Under the pieces are notes generated by a model. The model saw nothing but the letters and a program-made list of their open reading frames with translations. It was not told the origin of the DNA and searched no databases. From positions 124,001 through 188,000 of the forward strand of contig QWOQ01000005.1 of NCBI GenBank assembly GCA_003669585.1: a stretch of 64,000 nt of DNA, read 5' to 3'. Position numbers and translations under genes: made by a program. This document shows positions 53,962 to 62,717 of this stretch, piece after piece. The DNA comes from Planctomycetota bacterium (lineage in GTDB: Bacteria > Planctomycetota > Planctomycetia > Pirellulales > UBA1268). Position 1 is the first letter of the stretch, and every line of letters begins with the position of its first letter.

Positions 53962-56385
53962 TCAGCGCTTTTGGAACAGGTCGGACAGGATCAGGTTCTC
54001 GATCAATGAGCGGAGCTTGTAACCTTCCGGCTTGCTGGCAGTTGCGATGGCCTTGATCTGCGGGGCATCGTCGATCGTCATCACACGTCGCAAGGCATAG
54101 GTGGCGAGCTGTTCGACAAACGCCTCGGCAAAATGATCGAGGTCCTGCAGCAAGAGATGTTTGAACTCGTCTGGTCCTTGGAATTGCTGGCCCTGGAGGA
54201 GGACGCCGCTGGCATTCACCAGTGGATTGCTGCCTTGCCCGGTGGCCACGTGCTCTTCCGTTCGCCAGCCACCAATGGCATCAAAGTTTTCGAAGGCAAA
54301 GCCGAGCGGGTCGATCTTCTGATGACACGAAGCACATGTGGAATGCGTGGCGTGTGCTTCGAGTTGCATGCGGATTGTGGCCTTGGGCTTGTCGCTGAGT
54401 GTTGGGGCCAGCGGTTCAACATTTGGCGGTGGTGGCGGGGGAGTTCGACCGAAGATCGCCTCCGACACCCACACTCCGCGATGCACTGGGCGATGACGCG
54501 TCCCATCCGAGGTAAGCGAAAGGATCGCGGCTTGTGTCAGCAGTCCGCCGCGATGATCCTCGGGCCGCAGCTTAACCTTCTGGAGGCCAGTGGTGGCAAG
54601 CGGCGGGAGTTGGTAGTGGGCTGCCAGTCGCGGGTTCGCCATCGTCCAGTCTGAGGAAATGAACTCGCGCAGCGAAAGATTCTGCGAGTCAACCTCATTG
54701 AAGAACGCCAGCGTCTCCAGGGACATACTTGTTTCCAGCCATTTGTCGTAGCCGGGATAAAGTCCCGGATCGGGCGGAAACATGCCGACGCGATGCAGTT
54801 GCAGCCACTGCTTCGGGAACGACTCCGTGAAACGACGATACTTTGAGTCCGCCAGCATCCGCCGGGTCTGTGATTTCAGTCCGTCCGGATGAGCGAGTGA
54901 ACCGGCTTGGGCGGCCGCCAGCAGTTCGTCATCGGGCATTGAACTCCAGAGAAAGTACGACAACCGTGAGGCCAGTTCCCAATCGTTGACCGTGTCGCGT
55001 TTCTGACTGACGGAGCCCTCTTCGAGGTAATAGAAGTTTTTCGACGTGAGGACGCCGACGAGCGCAGCTCGATAAGCCGTGTCGGGGGTTTCCCCCGCCT
55101 GGAGTTCGCTCTCGACGATCGTGACGTAGCGATCGACTTCGGCATCGGTCATGGGGCGTCGCCACGCGCGACTGGCGAATCGCTTCAGTTGAGTCCGCAT
55201 CTCGCCTGGGTCGATTTTCATCGCGGTGATATTTACGGGGAAGACATCCGAGCGTTTCTTTTGTTCCTCGTCGGTGATGATCGGACCTTCCCACTCGATC
55301 CAGTCAATGAGCAACATGGGGTAGATCGGCTCACCAGTATCCGTGAAGAGCAGATAGCCGGTTGGATTGATCCGGCGCATGTCGCGTGTGCTGGTAAAGA
55401 CACTGCCGCCAGCATGCAGAATGTTGGCCGTGTGATCCCCTTCACCTTGCTGCTTAAATGCACCGGCAACTTCATTGATCAAACTTAATCCCCCGGGCGA
55501 CAACGCGGATTCAAATTCGACGAGGATCGGCTTGTCTTCCGGAGCAAGAATATCTTGGTCGTAGATCGACTTCTTCAACTCCTGATGCCAAATCGAAAGG
55601 TGTGGTGCCGGTCCTTGTGGCGGTTGAAGACCGCTTAGTTGAATGCGAACTCGATAGTTTCCTGGCTGCGAGATGTTCATCAAATTCTCCCGACGACCGG
55701 GAAAGACCTGCCAACGAACGCTCCCCGTGATCTTTTGCTCGGCCAGTAGTATCTCGTGTCCCTGGTTGGCGTCGCGACGAACAATGGCAGACTTCGTGGG
55801 CTGATCCGGAAAGGCGAGATTGAACGACTTCTCAGCGGCGAGGAAGTAGCGGTCGATATGCGATGGGGAGAGCGAGAGCAACGCGCCGATGCGATTGAAG
55901 CCATGCCAACGCGGGTCGTCGTTGAACAGTCCGGGCTGGTTGACATCGAGATAGACGCCAAGCAGATCGTAGATCGTATGGCCGTACTCCTCGCGACTCA
56001 GTCGGTAGAGCGACACTGGCCCACGCTGGGCCAGCCTCGCGGCTTCGCCATCCTTGATCCGTGTCGACAGCCAATCGACGACCGCGCCGAGTTCTAAAGC
56101 CTTCGGTTGTGGTTCGTTCTTGGGCGGCATCTCACCGGAGTTCATCCGAAACACGATCTCGCCCCAGCGCTGAGCCGTGGCTTGATCGACGAATTCGCGA
56201 GGGAGAGTATCGAGCCGAAACTTGCCTTCCTGCTTCTGGGCATCATGACAACGCTGGCAATATGTCGTGAAAAACGGCTGAATGCTCGTGTCAAACCCAG
56301 CCGGTTTTGCCGCGAATGTCGTGCTCGCCGTGCTCGCAAATAGCAAGATTATCCACAGTGCCAGGGGCGACTTCTGTCGTATCAT
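53962..56385 (-). CDS. DUF1587/DUF1592/DUF1588/DUF1585 haem-type exported protein (first gene of operon)
   Basis: An 807-residue exported protein with signal peptide LALWIILLFASTASTTFA, N-terminal haem-type motif CQRCH followed by [14 protein letters not shown]1587 ([19 protein letters not shown]), DUF1595 (FASRAWRRPMTDAEVDRYV), DUF1592 ([19 protein letters not shown]), DUF1588 ([20 protein letters not shown], then CASCH and DPLGFAFENFDAIGGW) and DUF1585 ([20 protein letters not shown]). The ATG at 56385 begins the signal peptide; the frame to 56454 runs into motif copy D. It is a paralogue of the protein at 46722-49082 and is the first gene of a six-gene unit in which gaps are 23-63 bases or negative. 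Confidence 0.92.
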   Translation of the reverse strand: MIRQKSPLALWIILLFASTASTTFAAKPAGFDTSIQPFFTTYCQRCHDAQKQEGKFRLDTLPREFVDQATAQRWGEIVFRMNSGEMPPKNEPQPKALELGAVVDWLSTRIKDGEAARLAQRGPVSLYRLSREEYGHTIYDLLGVYLDVNQPGLFNDDPRWHGFNRIGALLSLSPSHIDRYFLAAEKSFNLAFPDQPTKSAIVRRDANQGHEILLAEQKITGSVRWQVFPGRRENLMNISQPGNYRVRIQLSGLQPPQGPAPHLSIWHQELKKSIYDQDILAPEDKPILVEFESALSPGGLSLINEVAGAFKQQGEGDHTANILHAGGSVFTSTRDMRRINPTGYLLFTDTGEPIYPMLLIDWIEWEGPIITDEEQKKRSDVFPVNITAMKIDPGEMRTQLKRFASRAWRRPMTDAEVDRYVTIVESELQAGETPDTAYRAALVGVLTSKNFYYLEEGSVSQKRDTVNDWELASRLSYFLWSSMPDDELLAAAQAGSLAHPDGLKSQTRRMLADSKYRRFTESFPKQWLQLHRVGMFPPDPGLYPGYDKWLETSMSLETLAFFNEVDSQNLSLREFISSDWTMANPRLAAHYQLPPLATTGLQKVKLRPEDHRGGLLTQAAILSLTSDGTRHRPVHRGVWVSEAIFGRTPPPPPPNVEPLAPTLSDKPKATIRMQLEAHATHSTCASCHQKIDPLGFAFENFDAIGGWRTEEHVATGQGSNPLVNASGVLLQGQQFQGPDEFKHLLLQDLDHFAEAFVEQLATYALRRVMTIDDAPQIKAIATASKPEGYKLRSLIENLILSDLFQKR

Positions 56386-56452
56386 CCCGATCACTTTCAG
56401 TCTTGGTGACAAATCTGGAATTTGGCACTTTCGCAAACGGTTGTCTCGGGTC

Positions 56453-56487
56453 AAAGGATAGCCCGGTCAACGGCACTTCGGCAAGCG
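56453..56487 (-). repeat. Dispersed 35-bp motif, copy D (upstream of the six-gene DUF1592/DUF1552 operon)
   Basis: On the minus strand it reads CGCTTGCCGAAGTGCC, then GTTGACCGGGCTATCCTTT, and ends 67 bases before the DUF1592 start codon, the shortest distance of the five. Confidence 0.88.
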
Positions 56488-56510
56488 TTGGACGGTTGAC
56501 GAGGCAACGC

Positions 56511-56544
56511 TGAGGCCGTTCACGGCACGTCGGTCGGTGCCGTG
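56511..56544. repeat. Upstream module of copy D with an 8-bp inverted repeat
   Basis: 56511-56528 is the reverse complement of 42970-42987. CACGGCAC (56521-56528) and GTGCCGTG (56537-56544) form a perfect inverted repeat with eight bases between, a possible protein-binding site or cruciform 34 bases upstream of the core motif. The remaining gap, 56545-56973, shows no credible gene. Confidence 0.7.
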
Positions 56545-56973
56545 ACTTCAAAGCTCACACCCAAACTGCCGCTGTGTGAACAGTTTTTCGCCGCCAAAGC
56601 AGCCCTTCCGGAATTCGACCAGCGGTTCGCTGCTTGTGGCCGCCCTCAACGCGAGCGGATTTCGATCACTGGCAGTTCATCGTGCGCGATCTCTACGTCG
56701 TCATGCCCCTGCCTACGCAAGTGCCGTCACGGCGGGTGGTTCGGCGCAAACACGTCGTGATAGCGGGTGCTTCCGCAGCGGTGGCACGCGAGTCGCACAC
56801 GACCGAGAAACTCAACAGGTAAGAAGATTAGATTGTAGGAATGCCGGCGTTCAGCATGGTCGAAAGAATTTGCAGCGAAGCCGTGCGAGGAGGACGCCGC
56901 CAGCACCGCAATCAGACACAGTAGAAAACTTTTTTATGACAAAATCTCGTTCACAAGCTGTAGAGAGCCCGGA

Positions 56974-58275
56974 TCAAATGCCCGTCAATCGCTCTGTCGA
57001 ATCGCCAAAACTGTCGAGTTCCAAGCCACCCCACTCCATCAGGCTGAGGAACAGGCTACACATGCGCCGGTTCGGCGAATCGAGGTAATCGAGCATGCGG
57101 CCACCGCGGAGTTTTCCCCCTGCGCCTCCGAGCAGGATGATTGGCAACTGCTTCGCGTCGTGACTGCCGTGCAACATGCTCGAACAGTGCATGATCGAGG
57201 TGTTGTCGAGCAGCGTGCGATCCCCTTCCTTGACTTCTGACATCCGTTCGCAGAGGTAGGCGAGCTGGGACGTGAAGAACTGGTTGAGTGGGATAAGTTC
57301 CGGCGGCTGGGTGTGGGCCATCTGGTGATGCTGATCTTTGGCGCCGCAGTGAGTGTGGGTTTCGGCGGAGCCGTCGTTGCAATACTTGAGGGTCGCGATC
57401 CGGGTGGTGTCGGTGCGAAAGGCAAGCAGCACGATGTCGTTCATCAGTTTCCAATACTCAGGAATCTCGGTGGGAATCCCGTCAGATGGCCGCGGGCGAT
57501 CAGGGGCGGCCAGAGTTGGCTGCCAGCCGTTGGCATCGCGCTGAGTGTCGGTTCTTTTGATGCGACCTTCGATCTCGTGAACGCTGCCCAGGTACTCTTC
57601 AAACCGCTGACGGTCCGAGAGGGAGAGCCGCAGACGCAGCGACTTCGCGTCTTCGAGCACGGCATCGACAACGCGGCGGTCGCCACGATTGCGATCGGTG
57701 CGGAAGAGTTGGTCGAAGGCCAGCGCAGGCCGCGTCTCGGTCCAGGTCGGCGACACCGCCGTGCTCCAGGAAATGTGCGAACTGTAGAGCAAGGGAAGCC
57801 CGTCCTGGAGTCCAGGGATCGGTCCTTCACAGCCTAGCACCAGCGACGGGATTCGCGTGCGGTCGCCAATTCGCTGAGCCATCACTTGATCAAAACTGAC
57901 GCCCGTGCGGACTTCGGCCCCCGACAACGGCGCGCCGCTGAGCATGTTCCCTGTCTGCATGCAGTGAATGGCGCTCTTGTTGGCCTGCTCGTTCCACAGG
58001 CCGCGAAGGAAGACCATCCGCTCTTTCCACGGCTCGAGCGGTTCTAGGCACGGCCCAAGTTCCATGCCTGCTCCCTCCCCCTTGGCCCACCAGTGATTCG
58101 AGTGGAAGCCCATGCCCGTGAAAGTGACGAGCGTGCGAATGGGCGGCTGATCGCCGGCGCTTGTTTTTTCGCCCGCTGCGAACGAGAGCGATTCGAGCCA
58201 GGGCAGAGCCATCGAAACGCCGAGTCCACGCAGCAGGGTGCGTCGCGAGAAAATGGAAGAAGGTGTGGTGGGCAT
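56974..58275 (-). CDS. DUF1552-family Tat-exported protein
   Basis: A 433-residue DUF1552 protein with Tat signal SRRTLLRGLGVSMALPWLE. Family blocks: LVTFTGMGFHSNHWWAKGEG, SGAPLSGAEVRTGVSFDQVM, LRLSLSDRQRFEEYLGSVHE, LLAFRTDTTRIATLKYCNDG and IMHCSSMLHGSHDAKQLPII. It begins 21 bases after the long DUF1592 gene and is the second and last gene of that two-gene unit. It is only moderately similar to the DUF1552 protein at 51311-52687, so the two operons are separate representatives of the DUF1592-DUF1552 theme rather than a recent copy. Confidence 0.92.
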   Translation of the reverse strand: MPTTPSSIFSRRTLLRGLGVSMALPWLESLSFAAGEKTSAGDQPPIRTLVTFTGMGFHSNHWWAKGEGAGMELGPCLEPLEPWKERMVFLRGLWNEQANKSAIHCMQTGNMLSGAPLSGAEVRTGVSFDQVMAQRIGDRTRIPSLVLGCEGPIPGLQDGLPLLYSSHISWSTAVSPTWTETRPALAFDQLFRTDRNRGDRRVVDAVLEDAKSLRLRLSLSDRQRFEEYLGSVHEIEGRIKRTDTQRDANGWQPTLAAPDRPRPSDGIPTEIPEYWKLMNDIVLLAFRTDTTRIATLKYCNDGSAETHTHCGAKDQHHQMAHTQPPELIPLNQFFTSQLAYLCERMSEVKEGDRTLLDNTSIMHCSSMLHGSHDAKQLPIILLGGAGGKLRGGRMLDYLDSPNRRMCSLFLSLMEWGGLELDSFGDSTERLTGI

Positions 58276-58296
58276 GAGAACGTCCTTTCGTGAGTG

Positions 58297-61200
58297 TCAG
58301 GGGAATGTAGCAGCAGCAGTGGACGCTGGGCGAATGCAGCGGAACTGCTCACTGTGAACAATCATGAGTAAGACATCCGACCAGCGGCCGCCGTCGACCA
58401 TGGTCTTCGTCAGTTCGTTGACCAGCTTCCGATCGGAAAGCTGCACAGCGCGTCCCAACGCGTAGCCCGTCAGTTTGTGAGCGAGTTCTCGCAGTAAGTC
58501 CTTACGCCGCGGACCGGCGATATAGTCGCGCAGGCCAACGAAGCCATCGATATCGACGCCGTCACGCGTGGTTGCCCTGGCATCACCAGGCTTCTGATCT
58601 TTGGCGGGCCGCAGTCGGCCGAGGGCGTCGAATTGTTCAAGCGTCATGCCGTAGGGATCGATGCGGACGTGGCAGCCGGCACAGGCTGCTTCCTGACGAT
58701 GCCGCTCGGTGATCTCACGCACGCTGAGTCCGTCGGGCGGAGTCTCCGGCAGCGGTGGCACGCCGGGCGGGACCTTCGGCAGCCGCTCGCCGATCAGCTG
58801 AACCACCCACGCGCCACGCTTGACGGGGCTCGTACGGGACGCCGCTGACTGCTTGGCGAGCACCGCGCCAAATCCGAGCAACCCGCCGCGACCGTAGGCT
58901 GAAACCTTCTCGACGCGACGCCACTGCGGACCGGTGACGCCGGGGATCCCGTAGTACTCGGCGAGGAGATCGTTGGCGACCACCGCGTCGGCTGCAATCA
59001 CGTCGCCGACCGGACGGTCGTTCACGAGCAAATCCGCGAAAAATCGCACCGGCTCTTCGGCCAGCGCGTCGCGCACAGCCGGCGTGAACTCGGGAAAGTG
59101 CTTCAGGTTCCGGCCGTGGTTGGTGACGAAGTCCCGCACGCCCAGCCAGCGGGCGCCGAACTCCGCGGCCATGCCCTGCACCCGAACGTCGGTCAGCATC
59201 CGTCGCAGTTGCTCCTCCATGACCGCCGGCTCGTGGAGCCGCGCGGCCTTCGCCCGCAGTTGGTCGTCGGGAATCGAGTCCCACAGTAGGAAACTCAGCC
59301 GCGTCGCCAGTTCGTCGCCCGAGACCGGCTGCCAGTGCGGTCCCGGCGCGGGTTGTTCCGCCCGATAGAGGAACCAGGGCGACGACAGGACGCGGGCCAT
59401 TGCGGCACGGAACGCCGGATCATGCTTGGCGCCTTCGGCACGGTCGGCGCGGTAAGACGTGAGGATCGCCTTCCGCTCGTCGGCGGCGAGTGGGCGGCGC
59501 CATGCTCGGGTAGCGAAGGCTAGTAGCGTCTCCAGATGCCCCGGCTCCGCAGCGACTTGAGTCGCGAGAAAGGCTTTCTCCTCACGTTTGATCTGTTCCT
59601 CGAACAGCTGGATGTAGAAGAACATGATCCGCGCGCCGTCGTTCGGCTTGCGGTAGTACTGCACGAGTCCCTCATACGCGATCGGGGTGGCGAACGCTTG
59701 CTCGCTCACAAACTCCAGTTCGCTCCACAGCCGGTCGATCTCAGCCCGGCCCGCCTCGTCGAGCAGGAGCCGACGCAGCGGCTCGTCTTCGCGGCGGTAC
59801 AGGAAGACGCTGCCTTGAGCGTCTCGCGGGATGATCGGTTGAAAGAGGACCGCTGGCGGGAAGAGAGCACGAAACTCCGCCGCCGGCCGCGCCCGTTCGG
59901 CGGCGACGCGTGGATGCACGATCTGCGCGGCATGCGGGTCGCCCACTTCAGCTTTGGCGACCGGCTCAGCCAGATTGCCGCCGCCGCCTGTGGCACCGAT
60001 CAGGAACGCTTCAACGGAGGCCGTTTCCGGACTCGCTTCGTCGAGGCTCACATCGGCGCGGAGAAACCGAGGCAGCGTGAGCGCCTTCTGCAGATCTGCT
60101 GGCAGTTTCGTCAGATCGATGATGACCTCGGTACCGGCAGCCGTGACGAGAGCAGACTTTGGCACCGGTCGCCCCTGCGGGTGATGGCCGAATTTGAGTC
60201 CCGATGCTTGCTCGACGACCGCCGCCAGTTCTGGATGCTCCGCAAACACCAGCGGCGGACCGTCACCACCTTCCAGTCGCAGCCGGTCCCAGACCACAAA
60301 GGTGTTGGGCTGAGCTGGCAACGCAACCATACGGAAGAGCGGTTCACGGGCGGCGCCTTGCACCCGCTCACGAGCGACCACGCGACGCAGATCCTCCCAG
60401 GCGGGAAAGCCATTGCCAACCGCCATGGCCGCATTCTTCCCGTAGTTGCCTTGAAACAACTGGTCCTGCGCGGCCTTGATCGCCGCCAAGACCGGTGCCG
60501 GATCGGTGGTTGCCTCCCGCCACTTTTCTCGAATGTGGTCGAGCAGTGCCGGAGCCGGACCGGGATCCGGCAGATCAGTGGACGCACTGCCCAGATCGGC
60601 CAGCGCCTGCCCCAAGTCTGGAGCCGCGACATGTGACAGCTCGAACGAGACTCCGTCGCCACCCGAGGGATGGGCATCGGCAACGCGGCCCGCGACCACT
60701 AACTCACCAGCAATCGGACTCGTCCAGGCGATCGCCACAGGTCGTTTCTGTCCGGGATGCACGAAGACCGATCGTGCGGGCAATGTCGTCCATACACTAA
60801 TTGGTTCCGCAGCGGAGTTCACGAAGACCGAGGGTTCGGAACCGAGGCTCCACGATTTCAGTTCGGACTTCCCTGCGATACTGTCGCGGCGTTCGGTGAG
60901 GAACGTCGGGAGGGATGTCGTTTCCAAAAAGCTCCAGCGGGCCTCGTGCTTGTCCGACCAGGGGTTTCCCATCAGCAGATTGGGCACCAGATCGGCGACG
61001 CTCCAGGTTCGCCCATCAGCGGCTGTTTCGTGGATCGTCCATTCGACGAGCGTGCTGTCGGCCCCGTGATTTTCGTTCGGAAGCACAGTCAAGAGGAGCA
61101 GTTCGCCACGCTCGACCAAGACCTTGTGCTCGAAGGGAACAGAGCCCCCTTCCGCAACTTTGGACTCCGCAAGGACACGTTTCGACGATGCCCAACGGGA

Positions 61201-62187
61201 CTCGATCTTTGGCAAAGCGGCCTTGCGTCGTTGCTTCTCGGCTTCAAACTGGGCCGTCTTCTCCCGCCACTGCTTCATCCGAGCATCGACTTCCGCTGAC
61301 GGTAACGACGAGGCCGTCGTGCCGCTGAGCCCCGCCCAAAGCGCGGTCAGGTAAGTCGTATTAAGCTTCTCCTCGGCGGCCACTCCAGCGATGTCGGCGG
61401 CCCCGCCGCTGGTGAACTTGTCGCGGTAGCGCAGGGTCGCCGCGAGGTGCGCTGCTAGCGGCGGCTCTCCATTGGGTCCGGCATAGCGAGCGTGGAAACT
61501 GCGGAGCGGCTTGAGAGCCTCCTCAGTCCAATCCGGGCGTTCGGTGGAAGGGGAAAATCGGAAACCGCCGGGCAGGAGCACTACCCGCGCGGCGACGTCA
61601 CGAGCGGCGTGGTGATAGCGTTCGACCAGTTCGGGCGTGACCGGCATCGCCTCCCCGACGTTGGCAAAGCCCTCGCCGCCGACGCTGTCGACGGGAAACT
61701 CGCGAGCCTGTGTTGGTCGCATGTCTACGCCGGTGAGATCACGGACCGCGTTGTCGTACTCCGTGTTGCTCAGTCGACGCAGCGTGACCTGCCCGGGATC
61801 ACCGGCCCGCGCGGCCGCCTCGGCATCGAGTGCCGCCGTGATCCAGCCCAGCAGTTGCTCCCTCTCGGCCTCACTTGGCTGCGGCGCGTCTTTCGGCGGC
61901 ATGTCGCCCAGTCGCAACCGGTCGGCAACGTCACCGAGCAGTTTGGGCTTGGCGAGTATCGCCTGGGCGGAGCCAAAGCCCGTGAGATCGAGATCGTTAT
62001 CGTTGGGCATTTCCCCGTGGCAATTCCCGCAGGACCTGACGAGTAGCGGCTGGATCTGTGTGGTATACGTTTGCGCGAGGTCGTCTGCACTATCGGCAGA
62101 CGCGGCCGCGAGTGTGAGAGAGGCAATAAGCAGCACAGCGCAAGCCGTCCGGTTCCGCCGTGCCCCTACTTCTATGAGGCATCGCAT
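58297..62187 (-). CDS. Long DUF1592-type haem-containing exported protein
   Basis: A 1296-residue relative of the DUF1592 proteins, about 500 residues longer. It has a signal peptide (TACAVLLIASLTLAAASADS), a haem-type motif CGNCH followed by DMPPKDAPQPSEAE, DUF1587 (RRLSNTEYDNAVRDLTGVDM), an inserted region of roughly 550 residues with no recognised motif, then DUF1595 (FATRAWRRPLAADERKAIL), DUF1592 (LATRLSFLLWDSIPDDQLR), DUF1588 (CAGCHVRIDPYGMTLEQFDA) and DUF1585 (HKLTGYALGRAVQLSDRKLV). ATG 62187 has AGGAG eight bases upstream; the GTG at 62268 would add 27 residues without family likeness. It forms a two-gene operon with the DUF1552 gene behind motif copy E. Confidence 0.9.
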   Translation of the reverse strand: MRCLIEVGARRNRTACAVLLIASLTLAAASADSADDLAQTYTTQIQPLLVRSCGNCHGEMPNDNDLDLTGFGSAQAILAKPKLLGDVADRLRLGDMPPKDAPQPSEAEREQLLGWITAALDAEAAARAGDPGQVTLRRLSNTEYDNAVRDLTGVDMRPTQAREFPVDSVGGEGFANVGEAMPVTPELVERYHHAARDVAARVVLLPGGFRFSPSTERPDWTEEALKPLRSFHARYAGPNGEPPLAAHLAATLRYRDKFTSGGAADIAGVAAEEKLNTTYLTALWAGLSGTTASSLPSAEVDARMKQWREKTAQFEAEKQRRKAALPKIESRWASSKRVLAESKVAEGGSVPFEHKVLVERGELLLLTVLPNENHGADSTLVEWTIHETAADGRTWSVADLVPNLLMGNPWSDKHEARWSFLETTSLPTFLTERRDSIAGKSELKSWSLGSEPSVFVNSAAEPISVWTTLPARSVFVHPGQKRPVAIAWTSPIAGELVVAGRVADAHPSGGDGVSFELSHVAAPDLGQALADLGSASTDLPDPGPAPALLDHIREKWREATTDPAPVLAAIKAAQDQLFQGNYGKNAAMAVGNGFPAWEDLRRVVARERVQGAAREPLFRMVALPAQPNTFVVWDRLRLEGGDGPPLVFAEHPELAAVVEQASGLKFGHHPQGRPVPKSALVTAAGTEVIIDLTKLPADLQKALTLPRFLRADVSLDEASPETASVEAFLIGATGGGGNLAEPVAKAEVGDPHAAQIVHPRVAAERARPAAEFRALFPPAVLFQPIIPRDAQGSVFLYRREDEPLRRLLLDEAGRAEIDRLWSELEFVSEQAFATPIAYEGLVQYYRKPNDGARIMFFYIQLFEEQIKREEKAFLATQVAAEPGHLETLLAFATRAWRRPLAADERKAILTSYRADRAEGAKHDPAFRAAMARVLSSPWFLYRAEQPAPGPHWQPVSGDELATRLSFLLWDSIPDDQLRAKAARLHEPAVMEEQLRRMLTDVRVQGMAAEFGARWLGVRDFVTNHGRNLKHFPEFTPAVRDALAEEPVRFFADLLVNDRPVGDVIAADAVVANDLLAEYYGIPGVTGPQWRRVEKVSAYGRGGLLGFGAVLAKQSAASRTSPVKRGAWVVQLIGERLPKVPPGVPPLPETPPDGLSVREITERHRQEAACAGCHVRIDPYGMTLEQFDALGRLRPAKDQKPGDARATTRDGVDIDGFVGLRDYIAGPRRKDLLRELAHKLTGYALGRAVQLSDRKLVNELTKTMVDGGRWSDVLLMIVHSEQFRCIRPASTAAATFP

Positions 62188-62311
62188 CAGATTCGCTCCT
62201 TGGCTCTCGATATGCTTGCACAGTTCGGCCGTCACCGCAGCGACATCAACTTTTGCCAGTTTGTCCACAATGAGCTGGTGGCTTTCGACTCCGGCCTTCC
62301 ACTCTTAGGAT

Positions 62312-62346
62312 AAAGGATAGCCCGGTCAACGGCACTTCCACAAGCG
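62312..62346 (-). repeat. Dispersed 35-bp motif, copy E (upstream of the long DUF1592 gene)
   Basis: On the minus strand it reads CGCTTGTGGAAGTGCC, then GTTGACCGGGCTATCCTTT, identical to copy C except near its first bases, and ends 124 bases before the start codon at 62187. Confidence 0.88.
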
Positions 62347-62484
62347 TCGAACCTGTCAAAGTGATGCTCTCGGCATCAGCGAACGCACCCTTTGGAGTTT
62401 GACAGCCCCTCGCGGTTCGATTCCCTGTGTGCGGTGTGGTCACGGGAAGGCTTGTTTACAACTGAAGGCCTAGAGATGGCCTTG

Positions 62485-62610
62485 CGCTGCGGCAACGTCA
62501 GGCTTCGGCATCCGCCTCACCAGCAATAGTCTGCGCTTACTGTCACTGTTTACTGAACCGACTGCCTGCGGGACACACGAAAACCCAGGTAGTAGTAGCG
62601 GCTCGACGGG
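62485..62610. repeat. Direct repeat 1 (126 bp), left copy
   Basis: Aligns without gaps to 63798-63923 with 9 mismatches (93 % identity). It covers the last 20 codons of a formylglycine-generating-enzyme-like frame (minus strand) and 65 bases beyond its stop codon. Confidence 0.9.
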
Positions 62611-62640
62611 CCGCGGCTGACGCGGAACGCCCGGAAGTTG
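62550..62640 (-). pseudogene. 3'-end remnant of a formylglycine-generating-enzyme-like (SUMF1-type) gene
   Basis: On the minus strand the frame reads NFRAFRVSRGPSSRYYYLGF then RVSRRQSVQ and stop. The ending is identical to the last 18 residues of the partial gene at the window end (63863-64000). Upstream of this the frame soon loses family likeness; the characteristic RVLRGG and W motifs are missing. It is the tail of a broken second copy. Confidence 0.65.
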
Positions 62641-62717
62641 GCACAAGAGCAGGTGAACAATGGCGGCAGACGCTTCAACAATCCGAGTCCCTCAACACAG
62701 AGGAGCCGAAGAGGGGT

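Noticed and set aside
56576-57088. 170-codon plus-strand frame between the two DUF1592/DUF1552 operons.
   Set aside because: No family resemblance, Arg/Ser/Ala-rich composition, and it runs into the DUF1552 gene on the opposite strand.
59536-60636. 366-codon open frame on the plus strand.
   Set aside because: It lies antisense to the long DUF1592 gene, has no recognisable motifs and its amino-acid composition (Arg/Pro/His rich) is typical of the reverse frame of a GC-rich gene.
39095-62346. CRISPR array or integron attC sites as an explanation of the repeated motif.
   Set aside because: Copies are kilobases apart, single, gene-oriented and without regular spacers, and no cas or integrase gene is present.
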